This document shows, piece after piece, positions 1 through 14,116 of a DNA stretch of 64,000 bases. Under the pieces are notes generated by a model that ran no database searches, was not told where the DNA came from, and saw only the letters and a list, made by a program, of their open reading frames with translations. The position numbers were made by a program, and so were the translations under genes. Positions within the stretch are counted from its first letter, which is position 1; every line of letters starts with the position of its first letter. Location of the stretch: NCBI GenBank assembly GCA_029817715.1, contig JARUPY010000134.1, positions 434,001-498,000 on the forward strand. Direction: 5' to 3'. The DNA is from Melastoma dodecandrum (taxonomy: Eukaryota; Streptophyta; Magnoliopsida; Myrtales; Melastomataceae).

Positions 1-1740
1 TACCAGATACTAAGCTGAGCACCCTTCAGAGGTCCTGAAAATCAGCAACCCCAACAATCCCATGATCTCACTTGACATCGGATCTTCCCCATGTTCAGCC
101 AACGGCTCCCACGATCCTCCCCGAGATTTTCGGGGATCAAAAATCCCCATAACAGATTAGCACAGAATAAAAAGAGGGACATACAGAAGGGGGAGAGGGG
201 ACATACCTACAGAGAGAAGGAGGAGATCACGGACCTTCAGATAACGGAACCATCTTCCAGAGAGATCACCGGTCCCTGATCCGCCCCTGGCCGCTTCCCG
301 ACTGCTTCTCCATCGTTCTCTAAACCACGGTAGGACCATGCCAAAGTCATGGGAACCCCGTTCAACCAACCCAAATGGAGTACTCGACAGATTTCGACAT
401 CTGTAGATGCAACATCGACGACACTCGTCTCCGGCTTCGTTAGGGTGCAACCAGTGATGCTTGACATCTCTTCGCAGCAACGACGGAAGCAAGCTTCCTT
501 TAGATAACCAGACTAACTCCAATGCCTGACCTTCGACGGAGGACCGTGTCAAGGCTCCTCGCACACGCGCTTAGCGTCGAGGGGAGCCCTCGTTTTGCTT
601 TGATTGTTTCCTTCTTATGTGCAGGTATACAAGGCAGTAACAATCTCCTTCCCCGGCGAACCTCCTTCCCCGGCGACGTTTGGAATCAGCAACGCCATTC
701 ATCCTCCTCGGCGACCCTCCTCCAGCCCCAAGGTGGTTCCCTATCCCAGCTTCCCGACGTCCCTCAGACAACCAGCAGCAGACTCCTCACTTCCTGGTGC
801 TCCACAGCGAAAGCAGCAACCCCCACATCCGACGGCAGCTCCACCCACAGCGCCATCCATCCCCCAGACGTCCCCAAGATCCGACGGCGGTGGATCAGCT
901 TCTCCAACGGCACTCCCGAGCCAACAGCCGGCTCCTGTCATCCCACTTCTTCCAATTACGGAGGCAAACCCCCCCACCAGCATCCGAATTGCTCTGACCA
1001 TTCCCCAATTTCCACCCGTGCTGCAGACCTCACCAGCAACCACAGACGCCCTAACAGTGATGGCAAAGGGCTCTTTCCCAAACACTCTCCTGGCAACCAA
1101 GGTTCAACGTCGAGAGCAATGGTGATTCCCAATGGTCTTGCTCCATCCATCCCCGTCAGCGAACCCCGAGTTCCAGACGACCTTCACGCCAAAGGACACC
1201 GGATCTGACTTCCCAAGGGCTTCAAGTGAACGCTCCAACAAAGCAAGAGATTGCAGCGTCTCCTCACGTGGCGGACGTCCTATCTCTTTTTAGCCCCAAC
1301 ATGCCGGCGGCGACTCCAAATCTTTCAGATCCAGCGGCGAACCAGCACCAACTCCGGGTGCGACGGACATCTTCCCCAACTGCGGATACTCCAAGGCGAT
1401 TTCCCGCTGCCAGTAGCCAACCCGACGGAGACCAAATGATCCCGACCCTCCAAGATCCGACCATAACGAGGTGGCGGCATGGCGGCAATCCGTCTTCCCG
1501 GCGTCCTCGAACCAGCAACGGCGTACCCGCGTTTTCCCCTGACATTTCCAGATCCCAAGCTCTCCGGCAATCCTGCGGCGCCGCTTCTTCAGGGCTCAGG
1601 AAGCTACCACACCTGACGTCCCAAATAGCCTCGGATCTGCTCCTTGCCAAACCATGGGTTCACTCCCGACGTAGGAAGTCAAGATCCAAGCGTCTACGAG
1701 CTTGAATCAACCGGGCGAAGGGTGTTTCCCATTTGTCTTC
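1..1740. other. C-rich stretch without a recognisable gene
   Basis: The plus strand is rich in C and in CC/TCC steps. All three plus frames therefore stay open for long runs of proline, serine and threonine codons (about 522-1208, 604-1125 and 1226-1705), and the minus strand is open at 157-564. None of these translations resembles a family I know. Simultaneous open frames with no conserved motif are what composition alone produces, so I do not call a gene. It precedes an AT-rich stretch and an LTR-like segment, so it may be retroelement interior, which is inference. Confidence 0.4.
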
Positions 1741-2380
1741 GAAGGTAACGAATCCTTCTTTTCTGATTTCAATGACTTTGTCTGATGGCTATTTGTTAGT
1801 TAGTTTTTATTTTATTTTATTAAATCTCAAATTTTAACTATTTTATTTGTTCACCGACTCCTTTTAACAAATATCGGCGTAAGCTTGACTGTCTTTATAA
1901 TCCTTTAATGCATCAGCTTACATTTTTTATTTTTTTAATTGTCTTTTAATTATTCTAACGCTCATGATTGGATATGTTCACCTTAGTTGTATGATTTCGT
2001 ATTGTTAATTACATCAAATTTCTCCATTTTACTTGTGATAGTCAGGTCGTCTATTATTATTAGTTTTACAATGTGGTCCTTTGCTACAAACATTCACAAA
2101 CATATGAATTTATCTTTGTTACGATGTTGCTTATCATGGATTTGCTTTGATATGAGTCGATTTTGCTCGTAAGACGACTAATATTCGTTATCCTTTGTTT
2201 TGCATGTAAAACACGGTGGGACTTCGTCAATATTCCCGACTATACATTTTAATCGAACGTCGTCGATCAAAGCGGTAAGACATGCCTTACTTTTCTTAAT
2301 TTTATCAAATTTCATTTAAATTTAACAATACTAACCACACTTGCATTTTATCTTCACATACACTTATATTTTATTTTCGC
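1741..2380. other. AT-rich stretch, no gene seen
   Basis: AT-rich DNA with T-runs and no credible coding frame. It lies directly left of the Tat-like LTR-related segment and could be the 5' part of the same decayed LTR. I saw no clean terminal TG or target duplication. Confidence 0.4.
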
Positions 2381-3065
2381 ATGTACACTGAGCATGCGAC
2401 TTCGGAAGATCGACACCAAATTCTCGAAGACTACATGAAGGCGCGTGTATCAAACCGCGTGGATCTTTCCGCGTGTGTAAAAACCGCGATGTAAAGATAT
2501 TAAAGCAACCCCAACCGTCATCTCAGGTACATGAGGGAGGTGCGGGCCTCCCGATTATCTTTATTTCCACATGTAACGGGTCGTGGGCCCAAGTGCATAG
2601 GCCCACGATCACCACCCTTCCCCGCTCCCTTTGATCTAAATACTTGATCTGTGGTTGCGGTGCATGCTATTAGGCTTTAGGATTTTATCGTCGCATGTTG
2701 TTTGTCAAACCAACACACATGAGTTCAGGCCCAAAAGGCCTGGATCGGGTCCAACGCCCCTAAAACATTGACATGAGTCCGGAGTCATGCCCGGATCGGG
2801 TCCAACACCCGTTAATCAAAAGCAAACTTTTTTGGAGCAAACGCCACCTTTTCGCATGCTTAAGTGTAAGAGTTAGTAATCAAGGATCCCCGAATCCTAC
2901 TCTGGTTTTCCGACTTAGACCAATTTTCAAAATTAAGTCGGTGGCGACTCCGTAATTGTTTACCTAGGTTAAAGAACACATTTTTATAAACGGAGCCATT
3001 TTTGGATGAGGGACAAGCGCCCGCGCGCGCGTGCTAGGCCGGAAGGCGCGCGTACAAGCGTGTTG
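2381..3065 (+). mobile_element. Ty3/gypsy Tat-like LTR-related fragment, copy 1
   Basis: This segment recurs at 18100-18985 in the same orientation and at 37540-38345 inverted. Shared landmarks are the repeated phrases around ACATGAGTCCGGAGTCATGC, the stretch TGGCGACTCCG at 2942-2952, a following ACCTAGGTTA, GGAGCCATTTTTGGATGAGG near 2991, and the end GGAAGGCGCGCGTAC near 3041. TGGCGACTCC resembles the primer-binding-site region of plant Tat/Ogre gypsy elements, which is the only basis for the lineage. No gag or pol frame is present, so it is a decayed fragment rather than an autonomous element. Confidence 0.55.
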
Positions 3066-3392
3066 AACTCGATCCGATTGTCGAAATTTACGTTGTTCGG
3101 TCAATCAACCTACGTTCACGGGCGGAGAAGAAGATTTCATTATATTGAGATCCTCTCTAACCCCCTCGACCTATCATAACCAACACACTGATTTGTATGA
3201 CACCTATTTATAAAATAGATAGCCCCAAAGATATCAGAAATATGGCAGGCAAATATATTATGTGATATAATCAAATATCACCTAATATATTCCTCCAAGG
3301 ATATATTATCTCAGCTTTCATATATAACGAACTAAACAAATATTCTCCAAATTGTAATAATCTGAATTCGGGCCATAAAATCCTAACAGCTG
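3066..3392. other. AT-rich filler between LTR fragment and serpin relic
   Basis: Contains a short CG-rich junction, then AT-rich sequence with repeated ATATATTA phrases. The equivalent place in unit B (18986-19102) is unrelated, so this piece was probably inserted or replaced after duplication. No gene seen. Confidence 0.35.
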
Positions 3393-3907
3393 GAGGATGA
3401 TGAGTGTCGGTTCTTGATGATAATATGTTATCACAATGCACGGGACGGATTAGCGAAGTTAGTGGAGAAGGCGTCGTCGGAAGATGGATTCCTCGATCGG
3501 CACTTGCCCAAGGAGGATGAAAAGATAATAGTCAGCGAATTTCCCATCCCAAAACACAAGCACCAAATTTAATGCTTCTCTTTATGTGAAGAGGATGCGA
3601 CCGACACTTACATTCATGCTGACCGGAGATTTTTCTCCAATAGCGTATTGTCCGGGGAATAACTACCTCGGTGGAGAGGTAGTCACCGAAGAAGGCACAG
3701 AGGCCGCTTCCTTATATGTTATGAGGACAGTTTCCTCGTGTCGATATCAGAAATCGACAAACTTCATCGCGGAGCACCCTTTCCTGTTCTTCATCATGGA
3801 ACGCAACTCGGGGGGTGATTCTTTTCATCGGTCAGGTCCTTAATCCTCAAGATGGCCGATGGGATGGTATTGTGAAGGCTATTCACTTTCTGGAATCTAC
3901 AGATTGA
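3393..3907 (+). pseudogene. Plant serpin relic, copy A
   Basis: Plus-strand remains of the C-terminal half of a plant serpin (serine/cysteine protease inhibitor). One frame from 3393 reads EDDE..., then NARDGLAKLVEKASS, GFLDRHLPKED and SEFPIPKHK, matching the serpin segment before the breach strand. It stops at 3570-3572. A second frame gives the hinge-like VVTEEGTEAAS and the C-terminal FIAEHPFLFFIMERNSG, followed by a third-frame remnant of the usual GQVLNP ending. A one-base insertion near 3813 (six to seven G against copy B) causes the last shift. The N-terminal half, including helix A and the start, is absent. Clearly broken. Copy B at 19103-19607 is the sister relic. Confidence 0.85.
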
Positions 3908-5715
3908 AACCTAACACTAGTTCTGATGGGAATTACAAAAAGCTTCCTCAGTTTAGATATTTGTTACAAATATAAAAAACCATAATGTAATTCTGGAAAG
4001 TATTTTGCATCATGCACTCTTTTCTTATTTTGTGTGGCGTGGTTACAAAGTTGCAAGGATGTAGCATTTCTTAAGCATTTTGATTAGCCAGGTGCACTTC
4101 TCCAGGTGAGGTGGTGATGACCTTCCTCTCTAGGCAGATCACTATCCTTCAGAGGATAGCCACTGGTCTGTTTGGATCGAGCATGTTTGTATGTTCATCG
4201 CGGTCTCAGTTGAAATGAGCAAAGGCGGAGCATCGTCACCCAGAAATACGAGTTTTCGGATCGAGCCTAGTGCGACAATGTTGGTGGAGCGTATGATAGT
4301 TGATTCCTTAATATGTTTCGGATCAAAAAACATAACAGGTGGTGGTCCCAGGATAATTGGTTTAACAGCAATCTTAAATAACATGCTTCTCGATTACATC
4401 AATTGGCTCCTCGCGTGGACTAAGTGCACAGTAGCGATGCTAGGTTAGCTGCATTGCCATTATCTGTAAGGCTGTAAAAAAAGTCAGAAGAACCTCAGCT
4501 TCGAAGCGCAAGGGGTCATAATCATTTGGAACAGTCTGCTCGTTTGGACCAAGTAGCGAACAGAAATTCCGCCGGTATTTGAAGAAAGATTATTAGTTGA
4601 CAATGCATTTGACACTTGATCTGTGCTGGATTTGGAGAGGAATAAAAAATCGATAGTAATCGGTAAAATGACGGAAATACGGCCGTGATGCTTGTTCTGC
4701 GATGACCTGGTACGTAGCGATTTGCTATACACCACGGAATGAGTTCCTCTGTGGACAACAGCTTAAGTGGAAGTTCTTTTATAGAACCACAGTTGAATCA
4801 TGTATACAAAAATATGGAAAAGACAGGATCCGCTCATGATCATTAAGAGTTCCAATGAACTTTTAAAATCTCACCGAGAACGGGAACTAGCAATTACGGG
4901 TATACGCCGTCGGGGTAATGTTCTCTGCAGTAAGACTTTCTATTTTATTTCCAGTCATATCCGAAACCGAAACTTGAGGCGGTTCATCGATGAATAATTG
5001 AGGAGCATTGATAGCAATGACATTGTGAAAGAACTGAAGCAAATGAAGAACTATTAGCATTTTATGTGGACCTCGATTCCTCGTTTAACTCAATCCGAAC
5101 CAAATCTCTCGGGTTCTCTTCCATGATTATCGAACTCATGACAAGCGCAGAAAATGCTATTTGTTGAAGCGAGACATCCGTATTTGTAGGGAAGGACTCT
5201 GTCCTTTGGCCGCAGACCAGAAGAGGGGCCTCCAACTCCGTCACCATCACTTCAACGCAGGATACTTAGACTTGTATGTGAAAGTAGGAGCATTAAATGG
5301 AGAGGAGATCCCCATGAAGCCTAGAGGCTGCGTGGGGTGATATTTAGGTATCCAATATAAGGACAGGGATACTCGAGTTGCAGAGGTTGGAGGCCGGTGC
5401 GTAGAGGTGGCAGAACTCCTGTCGTGCTTCAGGGAGGGATCGCCTTGCTTGTGCAAGGCCTTCGAGGTTAGTGAATACTTCGGCCAGCTGACTTATAGAA
5501 TTTGCAGCAGGTTCCTATTTCCAGGTTGGCAGAGGGAGGTTTTCCGATGATTAAGAATTTCAGAGCAAGGGGATGTGAGTCGGTCTGCCCTGGCATTTCA
5601 AGTGCCTGGGAGCGGCTGTGAGGAAGAAGGAAGTTGGAGAGAAGAGGCTCTGTTTTTCGTCGTCTGTCCTACATGCAACAAAAATGGTTTCTAGCAGCTA
5701 ATACTTAACCCCGAG
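3908..5715. repeat. Conserved spacer of unknown nature, copy A
   Basis: Equivalent DNA is at 19608-21345 (B), in part at 28421-28790 (C) and at 39985-40815 (D). It contains open stretches on the minus strand that are partly conserved: 4142-4384 (begins MLFKIAVKPIILGPP), 4484-4735, and a region near 4850-5060 whose B and D counterparts encode LFID and MTGNTIG phrases. Frames are interrupted by indels between copies and I recognise no family. It may be a decayed gene, serpin 3' flank or repeat. The 5345-5700 part is shared by all four units. Confidence 0.5.
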
Positions 5716-5815
5716 CCAAATCTGAATTCGAGAAATGATTATTAAAGCATAAGCACCCCACAAAATAAAAGAGAAGAAGAGCTGAAGGTAAAATGAGATT
5801 GATCTCGTGCAGTAC

Positions 5816-5897
5816 CATTAGAATCTCATTCCCAATCACAAATTTATCAACACCGCTTAGTTTACGGAGAATTTTCTTCATGGTGCCATAGATAGCA
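5816..5897 (-). pseudogene. FBD F-box exon-1 tail relic, unit A
   Basis: On the minus strand this short piece translates as YGTMKKILRKLS..VDKFVIGNEILM and then reaches the same GT donor as the end of exon 1 in the neighbouring full-length FBD genes. Everything upstream of it is missing. It lies downstream of the FBD gene of unit A, and a similar relic occupies the same place in units B, C and D. The unit therefore once held two FBD genes in tandem, or part of one was duplicated. Confidence 0.7.
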
Positions 5898-6136
5898 GAG
5901 AAGGTTCTGCTACACTCGAAACAAGCTTGTTATAGCAGTAACAGTTCTAATGCTACCGAGTTACAAACGACCTAAGACGTACATTTAGCAGCAAAAAGAC
6001 ATTCAGCCAAATACCCTTAGTAAGAGTATCAGACAGAGAAAGGATATACAAACCTTGGCAAAAAGAAGGGCTGAAAATGTACCAAAAACACTAAACAAGT
6101 TCCAGATAATTTAAGTTAATCCAGCCAGGAACTGCC
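5898..6136. other. Spacer between FBD relic and FBD gene, unit A
   Basis: About 240 bases shared in all four units (21746-22033, 28986-29268, 41214-41476). No coding signal. It is probably the 3' flank of the FBD gene. Confidence 0.4.
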
Positions 6137-8401
6137 TCATTTAAAAGGATAATTCAGTATGACTTTCGCAGCTTTTGATCCTCTCGGGTAGCCTAGAATA
6201 TCTGCTGCAACTTTGAGCACCTCCTGTGCGTCGGCTTCTTTTAGGGATAGGCCAGGACACCTCCACGACCGTTTAGCATTGATGATCATCTTCTCCAACA
6301 CGTGCGCATCTCGGAGCAGAACTTTTATCAGGAATAGCCAAGACATTGGTTCAGCACCTTGATGGGCTGGGAAACCTATGATCTCAATGTTCCTGATGCA
6401 GGCAGTCAATCTATTCCAGGATTTAAATTTGTTACAGAAAGGATCCTCATTTGTAGGAATTGCCTGCAAACAGAAAAGCGAGGTAAGAACTAAGTAAACT
6501 CGCATGCCCCCGACTTGAGGAATGCCAAAAGCCTAGAAGATGAACAATTGGGAGAACAAAGGCGCCAAACAACATGGGTTCTTCAAATCTCTTCCATTCA
6601 TTACAAGATAGGATTTTAGTAACCATTAAGGTACTCCATGGCCCATGCCCCAAGTTATTTTTTGTTTCTCCCACCATTTCTTTACGGGTTACATAAAAGT
6701 TGTGTCTAGCTAACATTTTGAACACATGACAAACAAAAGGATAAAAGCAAGAGCACCAAAAGATAAATAAAATGTACAGCATTGTTCTTTCTTGAACATC
6801 ACTTCCAAGTAACAAAACAAACCGGACATCTTCAGTGAGTAATAATACAAGAAACATACCCTGGATTGTATTTTGAGAGTGAAATCGATTATCAATGTTT
6901 CTACATTTGGAGCACACTCCAACACTTCTGCTATTCGTCCAAGAGAATACTGGTCAGCTAAAGTCGTGATAGTCAGGTGTCGACATTTCAGTTGCAAAGA
7001 GAAATCCCCATTCCCCTTGTAATTATGGAGATCCTGGAAGTGCACCAAACAAAGAACAGTAATATCCCCCCTAAAATTAGGACAGCCATCAAATAAAACA
7101 TATGTACATATGTTATGATGCAAGGCAAAGAAATGTCAGGAGATGAGATTATGTAAACATTTCTATTTCATTTCTATGAAATTCCCAGAAGAAAACTACT
7201 AAAATTAACTAATACGACACAAGGCAAGAAACGCACGGAGGTGAGATCATATTAGCATTTCCATTTGTCATTGCAATTCCTCTAATAAAACTTATGATTA
7301 GCCAAATCCGAACTCGAAAGATGTTGGGCCGAGCATAAGCACACCAGAGCAGTAAAACAGGCAAAAACTGAAGGTAAAGTGAGATGGATCTCGCACCGTA
7401 CCATTAGAATCTTGTTCCCTATCACGACTTTATCGACAAAGCTCAGTTTACTAAGAATTCCCTTCATGGTGCCATAGACCATATTCGAATTAGTTTCGTC
7501 GATTTGCAAACGGAAATTCAACTCAACGTCAACCAGAGACATTACTTGCCTCAGCACAACTCCCATTCCCTCCCACTGGCCCTGCAGCCGCATTGACCTC
7601 AAGTGAGGGATAAAGATTTCCAAGCAGAAGTTCTTGTGACATGGTTCTCATCCTCCTCGTATATATAATGCGCGTATGGATAATAGTACCTACGGATAAC
7701 CAACTCCTTCATCATCTTCGAGAAGATCCTGATACAATTCATACCATAGCAAGCTTCTAATGTCAGGGATTCCAATAGGGGAGACCCCTCCAAAACCCCA
7801 TTAATCTCTTCATCCACCATCTTGGTGTGGTGAACACTCAACACCTTCAGCGAACTCCAACTTATCATCCCCAAATTACCATTAGTAAAGGATGGAAACA
7901 CACACGATTCCAGCCGAAGCCTCGTCAGGGATTCGCACCGCAGCAACGCCCTCGGCAAGATGTAGAAGTCATCATCATCCAAAACATCCTGGTCAACTTC
8001 GATGCGCAAGTCCTCGACGCGGCGGCCAACGGCGAACCTAATCCAGCGGTCGACTCTCTCCTTCATGTTGGCAGAGTAGTTCAGGCGGAGGAGGTAGAGC
8101 TTGCGAATAGCCGGGGACGGGCACATGAGCAAGAACTGGCCAAGTCGAGCCCATCCTCATACACGTCCCGAAAATCGACTGAGACGGCCGAGGTTTGGGT
8201 CCAGAGGGAGTACCAGCGCCTGGAGAGGGCGCTGGTCTTGACGACGTCCTCGATGTCGAGGAAGGAGAGCACGTGTAAAATTATGGAATCTGGAAGGGCG
8301 CTGATGAGGTCGTCGCCCGCCGCGGCATCGGACGGACGTGATCGTTTCCTGGGGCTTGTTCTTCGAGAAGCCGAACGCGGAGGATCGCCGGCCTCCTCCA
8401 T
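6137..8401 (-). pseudogene. FBD-type F-box/LRR gene, unit A, two frameshifts
   Basis: Exons by alignment to the intact copies: 8401-7402, 7033-6860 and 6463-6137. Exon 1 begins MEEAGDPPRSASRR and carries the F-box (about residues 31-67, with LPDSIILHVLSFLDIEDVV). Exon 2 is a 58-codon LRR piece and exon 3 is the FBD domain, ending NYPFK. Compared with unit C, a net 4-base deletion near 8131-8152 shifts the frame soon after the F-box (peptide ends at residue 106), and a 1-base deletion near 7640 shifts it again. The splice sites are intact, so a truncated F-box-only peptide could in principle be made. The intact relatives would act as SCF substrate adaptors binding SKP1 through the F-box. Nearly identical otherwise to unit C, so the lesions are recent. 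Confidence 0.85.
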
Positions 8402-8455
8402 GGTTGCGGGAGCGCCCCCGGTCGACGAGCGGGAAGAATCGCCGCCATTTTATAT

Positions 8456-8491
8456 TTGGGCCGAAGTTGACCTGATGGTGAGTCGGCCCAA
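8456..8491. promoter_or_regulatory. Inverted TTGGGCCGA/TCGGCCCAA pair upstream of FBD gene A
   Basis: Perfect 9-base inverted repeat, TTGGGCCGA at 8456-8464 and TCGGCCCAA at 8483-8491, with an 18-base spacer, 55-90 bases upstream of the FBD start codon. Each arm holds TGGGCC, the plant site II core bound by TCP factors. It is present in the same position in all four units. A promoter role is inference. Confidence 0.5.
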
Positions 8492-9235
8492 CTAAAAGGA
8501 CAACAAATCACGCATGACTGAACAAAATGAGTTTATAAAACTAAATAAATTGATTAATTTTAATATTTATAAAAAAGTTTGAAAAGTATTTGCTTGTTGA
8601 GTTTTTGGTACGATGATATTTTTTTCATAATTTCTTTTTAAATACTAAATGAAAGTTTTAATTTAGGAAAATATTATGAAGATAAATAATATGGCCAAAT
8701 AACCTATAAAGATAAAATATCAGGTTTCTTTGAAGGAAAAACTTTTTTTTATTAATTCAATTTGATATAAGTTTGATACATCTAGGATGGTAGGTATTAT
8801 TAATTCAAGAATGTGAAAATTTAAAATTAAATTTGCGCACTAAATATTTATAATTTATTAATGTAAGAGGTATTATGTTTATCTTAATTTAACACTTTTT
8901 ATTTTTTATATTTCGATTTCAAGCATCTAAAAAATTCATAAATAAATGAATTGTAATTGGATTTTTAAATGTAATGTAATAGTATACAATAAAATATTTT
9001 CCAAATGATATTTCTGCTCGTACGTATATTTTTCGCGCGAATCAAATATTTCTTGGAACCCGATTATAAAAAATCATAATGAAAATTGGGAAAACGTCTA
9101 GAAAAACAAATGAGAGACCGGAATAACTTGCATTCGCATGAAAGGCCAGAAAGATGCTTTCGGTGGTGCATTATCAATCAATTCTCGCGAAATACAGCAG
9201 ACGACGTTTCGGAAAACGTGACATACATATATTGT
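8492..9235. other. AT-rich intergenic region between CRK A and FBD A
   Basis: No gene seen. It is 3' flank of the CRK and distal promoter of the FBD gene, both on the minus strand. Homologous, with indels, to 31660-32390 and 43922-44633. Confidence 0.5.
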
Positions 9236-11794
<2,559 letters not shown>

Positions 11795-13224
11795 CCTCCT
11801 TGAGGCAAAACAAATAGGGGGCTATGAAAAATGAAGATTCTTTTAGTAAATTTGACTTCATGTCGTTCCCATTTCTTTTCCCACCTGAAAAAAAAAGAAT
11901 TCATATTAAATTATTGATACAATATTTACTAATTAAATTTTTATTTAAATTTTTTTAAAAAAATTAAATGTATTTACTTGTCCAATCCAAACATATATCT
12001 TGTTACGTATAGTTCTTACCATATCTTTTTAGGTAAGGCCGTTCTTACATCGCTCTCTTTGCCGAACGCTCGTATTAGAGCTTCGTTGGGCTAAGGTAGT
12101 AGAAGTTCCGTGTTCGGTCCGCTCTCGTGCATTCGTATGCTACCCCAAATTCTGAATCGTCCTCGTCCAAATGTGTTGAAGTTCGTATCTAGTTCGAAAT
12201 AAATAATTTATCACTCCTAAGTCGTTATCTCAAATAGTGACTTTGAATTTATAAAAAAGTCGATATTTGACATAACGATTCTGGCTAAAATGGGAACAAA
12301 CGTCTCAAATATCGATTTCGTGGATCCTCTTTTACTAATAAAGATTTTGCCCAACACAAAAAATTCCCAAGTCTCATAAGATTGATATTTGAGACAACGA
12401 CTTTGTGGGCATTTTAGCTCTTATTTGGGACAATAATATAGCGGTGATTTGTTGTTGTTTTTTTTTTTTTCTCAACTCCCCTCTAAGGCTTTGTTCTCTA
12501 GTTTTACGTTGAAAAACCGAATTGAAAATAAACTCCTTGAATGAGTCAAATTAGTGGTGCTGAGAAAAATATGAAAATGATGGGAAAAATGAATCCAACA
12601 ATAAAAATAAAAATCATGTATCATCTCTCTGCCTTTGGGTTGGTTTGACATGGGGAAAAATGTGCATCAATTTGTCAAACTCTATTTTCATATATGATTG
12701 TCCAAACATAACACATAATAATAATAATATTTATAGTACATAAAATATAAGAAATTATTTTTTAAAAAATTGCATAACCAGAAAAAATAATGAAGAAGAC
12801 AAAATCAAAGAATTTTACACGGTTGGTTTTATTTAAAAAATATTTAATTATTTTTTTTTCTACTAATCGAAATTGAACATTTATTGTTAAGGGTACTCTT
12901 TTTGTCATGTCCTCTCACAAGTGGATGATTCATGAGGGGTTGAAACTTATCCAAAGAATTTAAGACTTTGAGGGAGATCATGAATGGAACTTATGCAAAA
13001 ATACTAGTAGAAATGCTGAGGGTTTGGACCGGATCGAACTTTAGCTTGTCGTGTCCGAATCGTACCTATACACAGACATGATTGACTTCCCGTTTTACCA
13101 CGCCTTACTGAAGGATATACCTCGGAATTTTTACGCGACGCGAAAAATATGTGATTTCAAGTTAAGAACCAAGTATGAAATACAATATGATCTCACTGAA
13201 TCCGCTTGATATGCCAGATTCCCA
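11795..13224. other. CRK A upstream region
   Basis: Upstream DNA of CRK A, shared almost base for base with 34936-36365 (unit C) and in part with 47192-48060 (D) and 27890-28090 (B). It is AT-rich, with a T-tract near 12460 and inverted phrases CTCAAATATCGAT and ATTGATATTTGAG near 12306 and 12383. The 11901-12852 part is duplicated at 14117-15057. No gene seen. Promoter and leader elements of the CRK should lie here, but I cannot assign motifs. Confidence 0.5.
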
Positions 13225-13555
13225 TAAACTTCTTCGGCTCAACCATGAGATAAGATTCCAGTTTCACGACACCACATAGCTGAATGTTGCGAATATCGAA
13301 TCCGACATTTGTTCTCGAACAGAGTGGCCTGTTTCTTCATCGCATAGACATTTCGGCCCCCGTTGGCAGCTCCCTTGAGGCAATTCCTGCAGGCATCACC
13401 CGTGATATTGCCACTGCAGACTCCAAGAACCTGGATATCATAAGGGTACTGCGGCCGGACCGTGGAGACGTTGAAGAGCCCGGACATCAGGTTGTCAGAA
13501 CTTATCGTGGCAACTGACGCTGAAGGGAATAGAGGGTCTTCTCGTAGCTTAGTTA
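13225..13555 (-). pseudogene. DUF26 (CRK exon 1) relic upstream of CRK A
   Basis: The minus strand encodes a piece of a first DUF26 domain: SLFNVSTVRPQYPYDIQVLG-like sequence, then CSGNITGDACRNC with the C-X8-C-X2-C spacing, and KKQATLFENKCRIRYS, after which the frame breaks (13300-13270). It lacks a signal peptide, the second DUF26 and the kinase. Upstream of the relic the sequence is unrelated to CRK. It is the remnant of another CRK in the tandem series and is duplicated, near identical, at 36366-36696. Confidence 0.8.
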
Positions 13556-14116
13556 TTAACTTGGGCCTCAATGGGCCATATCCATACAACTTGAAACGGC
13601 CCAATAATTTAGAAGTTGGGCCGAGGTCGGGCAACTTTATTTTCTTACAATACTTGTTAGTACATTTGAGTTCTAGTCATTCCAGATCGTCCGCCGGCTC
13701 CGGCGAGGACAGCGATCCGGCCATTTCTTATCATTACGACGATCGGAAAAGGCTTGTACAATTATTATCTTGCATGGCTACATGCAATAAGTTCATCCGC
13801 GAGCTTCGAATCTCGATACTATTCTTTCGTGACTCTCATCATATGAAAGAACGATCGACTCTCTCCAAAGATGTTGCAATGAATAGTTTGAAGTTCCGGT
13901 TAAATGCAGCTTAACGAGTTTTCATGACGCATGTGTCGATCACATCTTCTGCTTCCTCGTACCAAGCCGAACTCATGGATTGCCTTTACCCGATCCAGCG
14001 ATCGGTCCCACCAACTAGGGGAATTCCTTGCCTCCGATGTCAATCCCATAGACTATTCTCGGTCATCAGCGTCAATAACGTAGTTCGAGTTCCAGTCTCG
14101 TCGTGGCGGCCCATGC
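13556..14116. other. Unclassified sequence upstream of DUF26 relic
   Basis: Repeated at 36697-37258. A plus-strand frame at 13462-13914 stays open (150 codons) in both copies, but it overlaps the antisense of the DUF26 relic at its start and shows no motif I know. I do not call a gene. Confidence 0.4.

Noticed and set aside
522..1705. Plus-strand proline/serine-rich frames as a secreted or gag-like protein
   Set aside because: All frames are open at once because of C-rich composition; no motif, no conserved start, and no second copy for support.
7827..8495. Plus-strand 222-codon frame opposite FBD gene A
   Set aside because: It is the antisense shadow of FBD exon 1 and recurs opposite each paralogue.
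13462..13914. Plus-strand 150-codon frame, conserved at 36603-37055
   Set aside because: Conservation is explained by the recent A/C duplication; no recognised motif, and it overlaps the antisense of the DUF26 relic.
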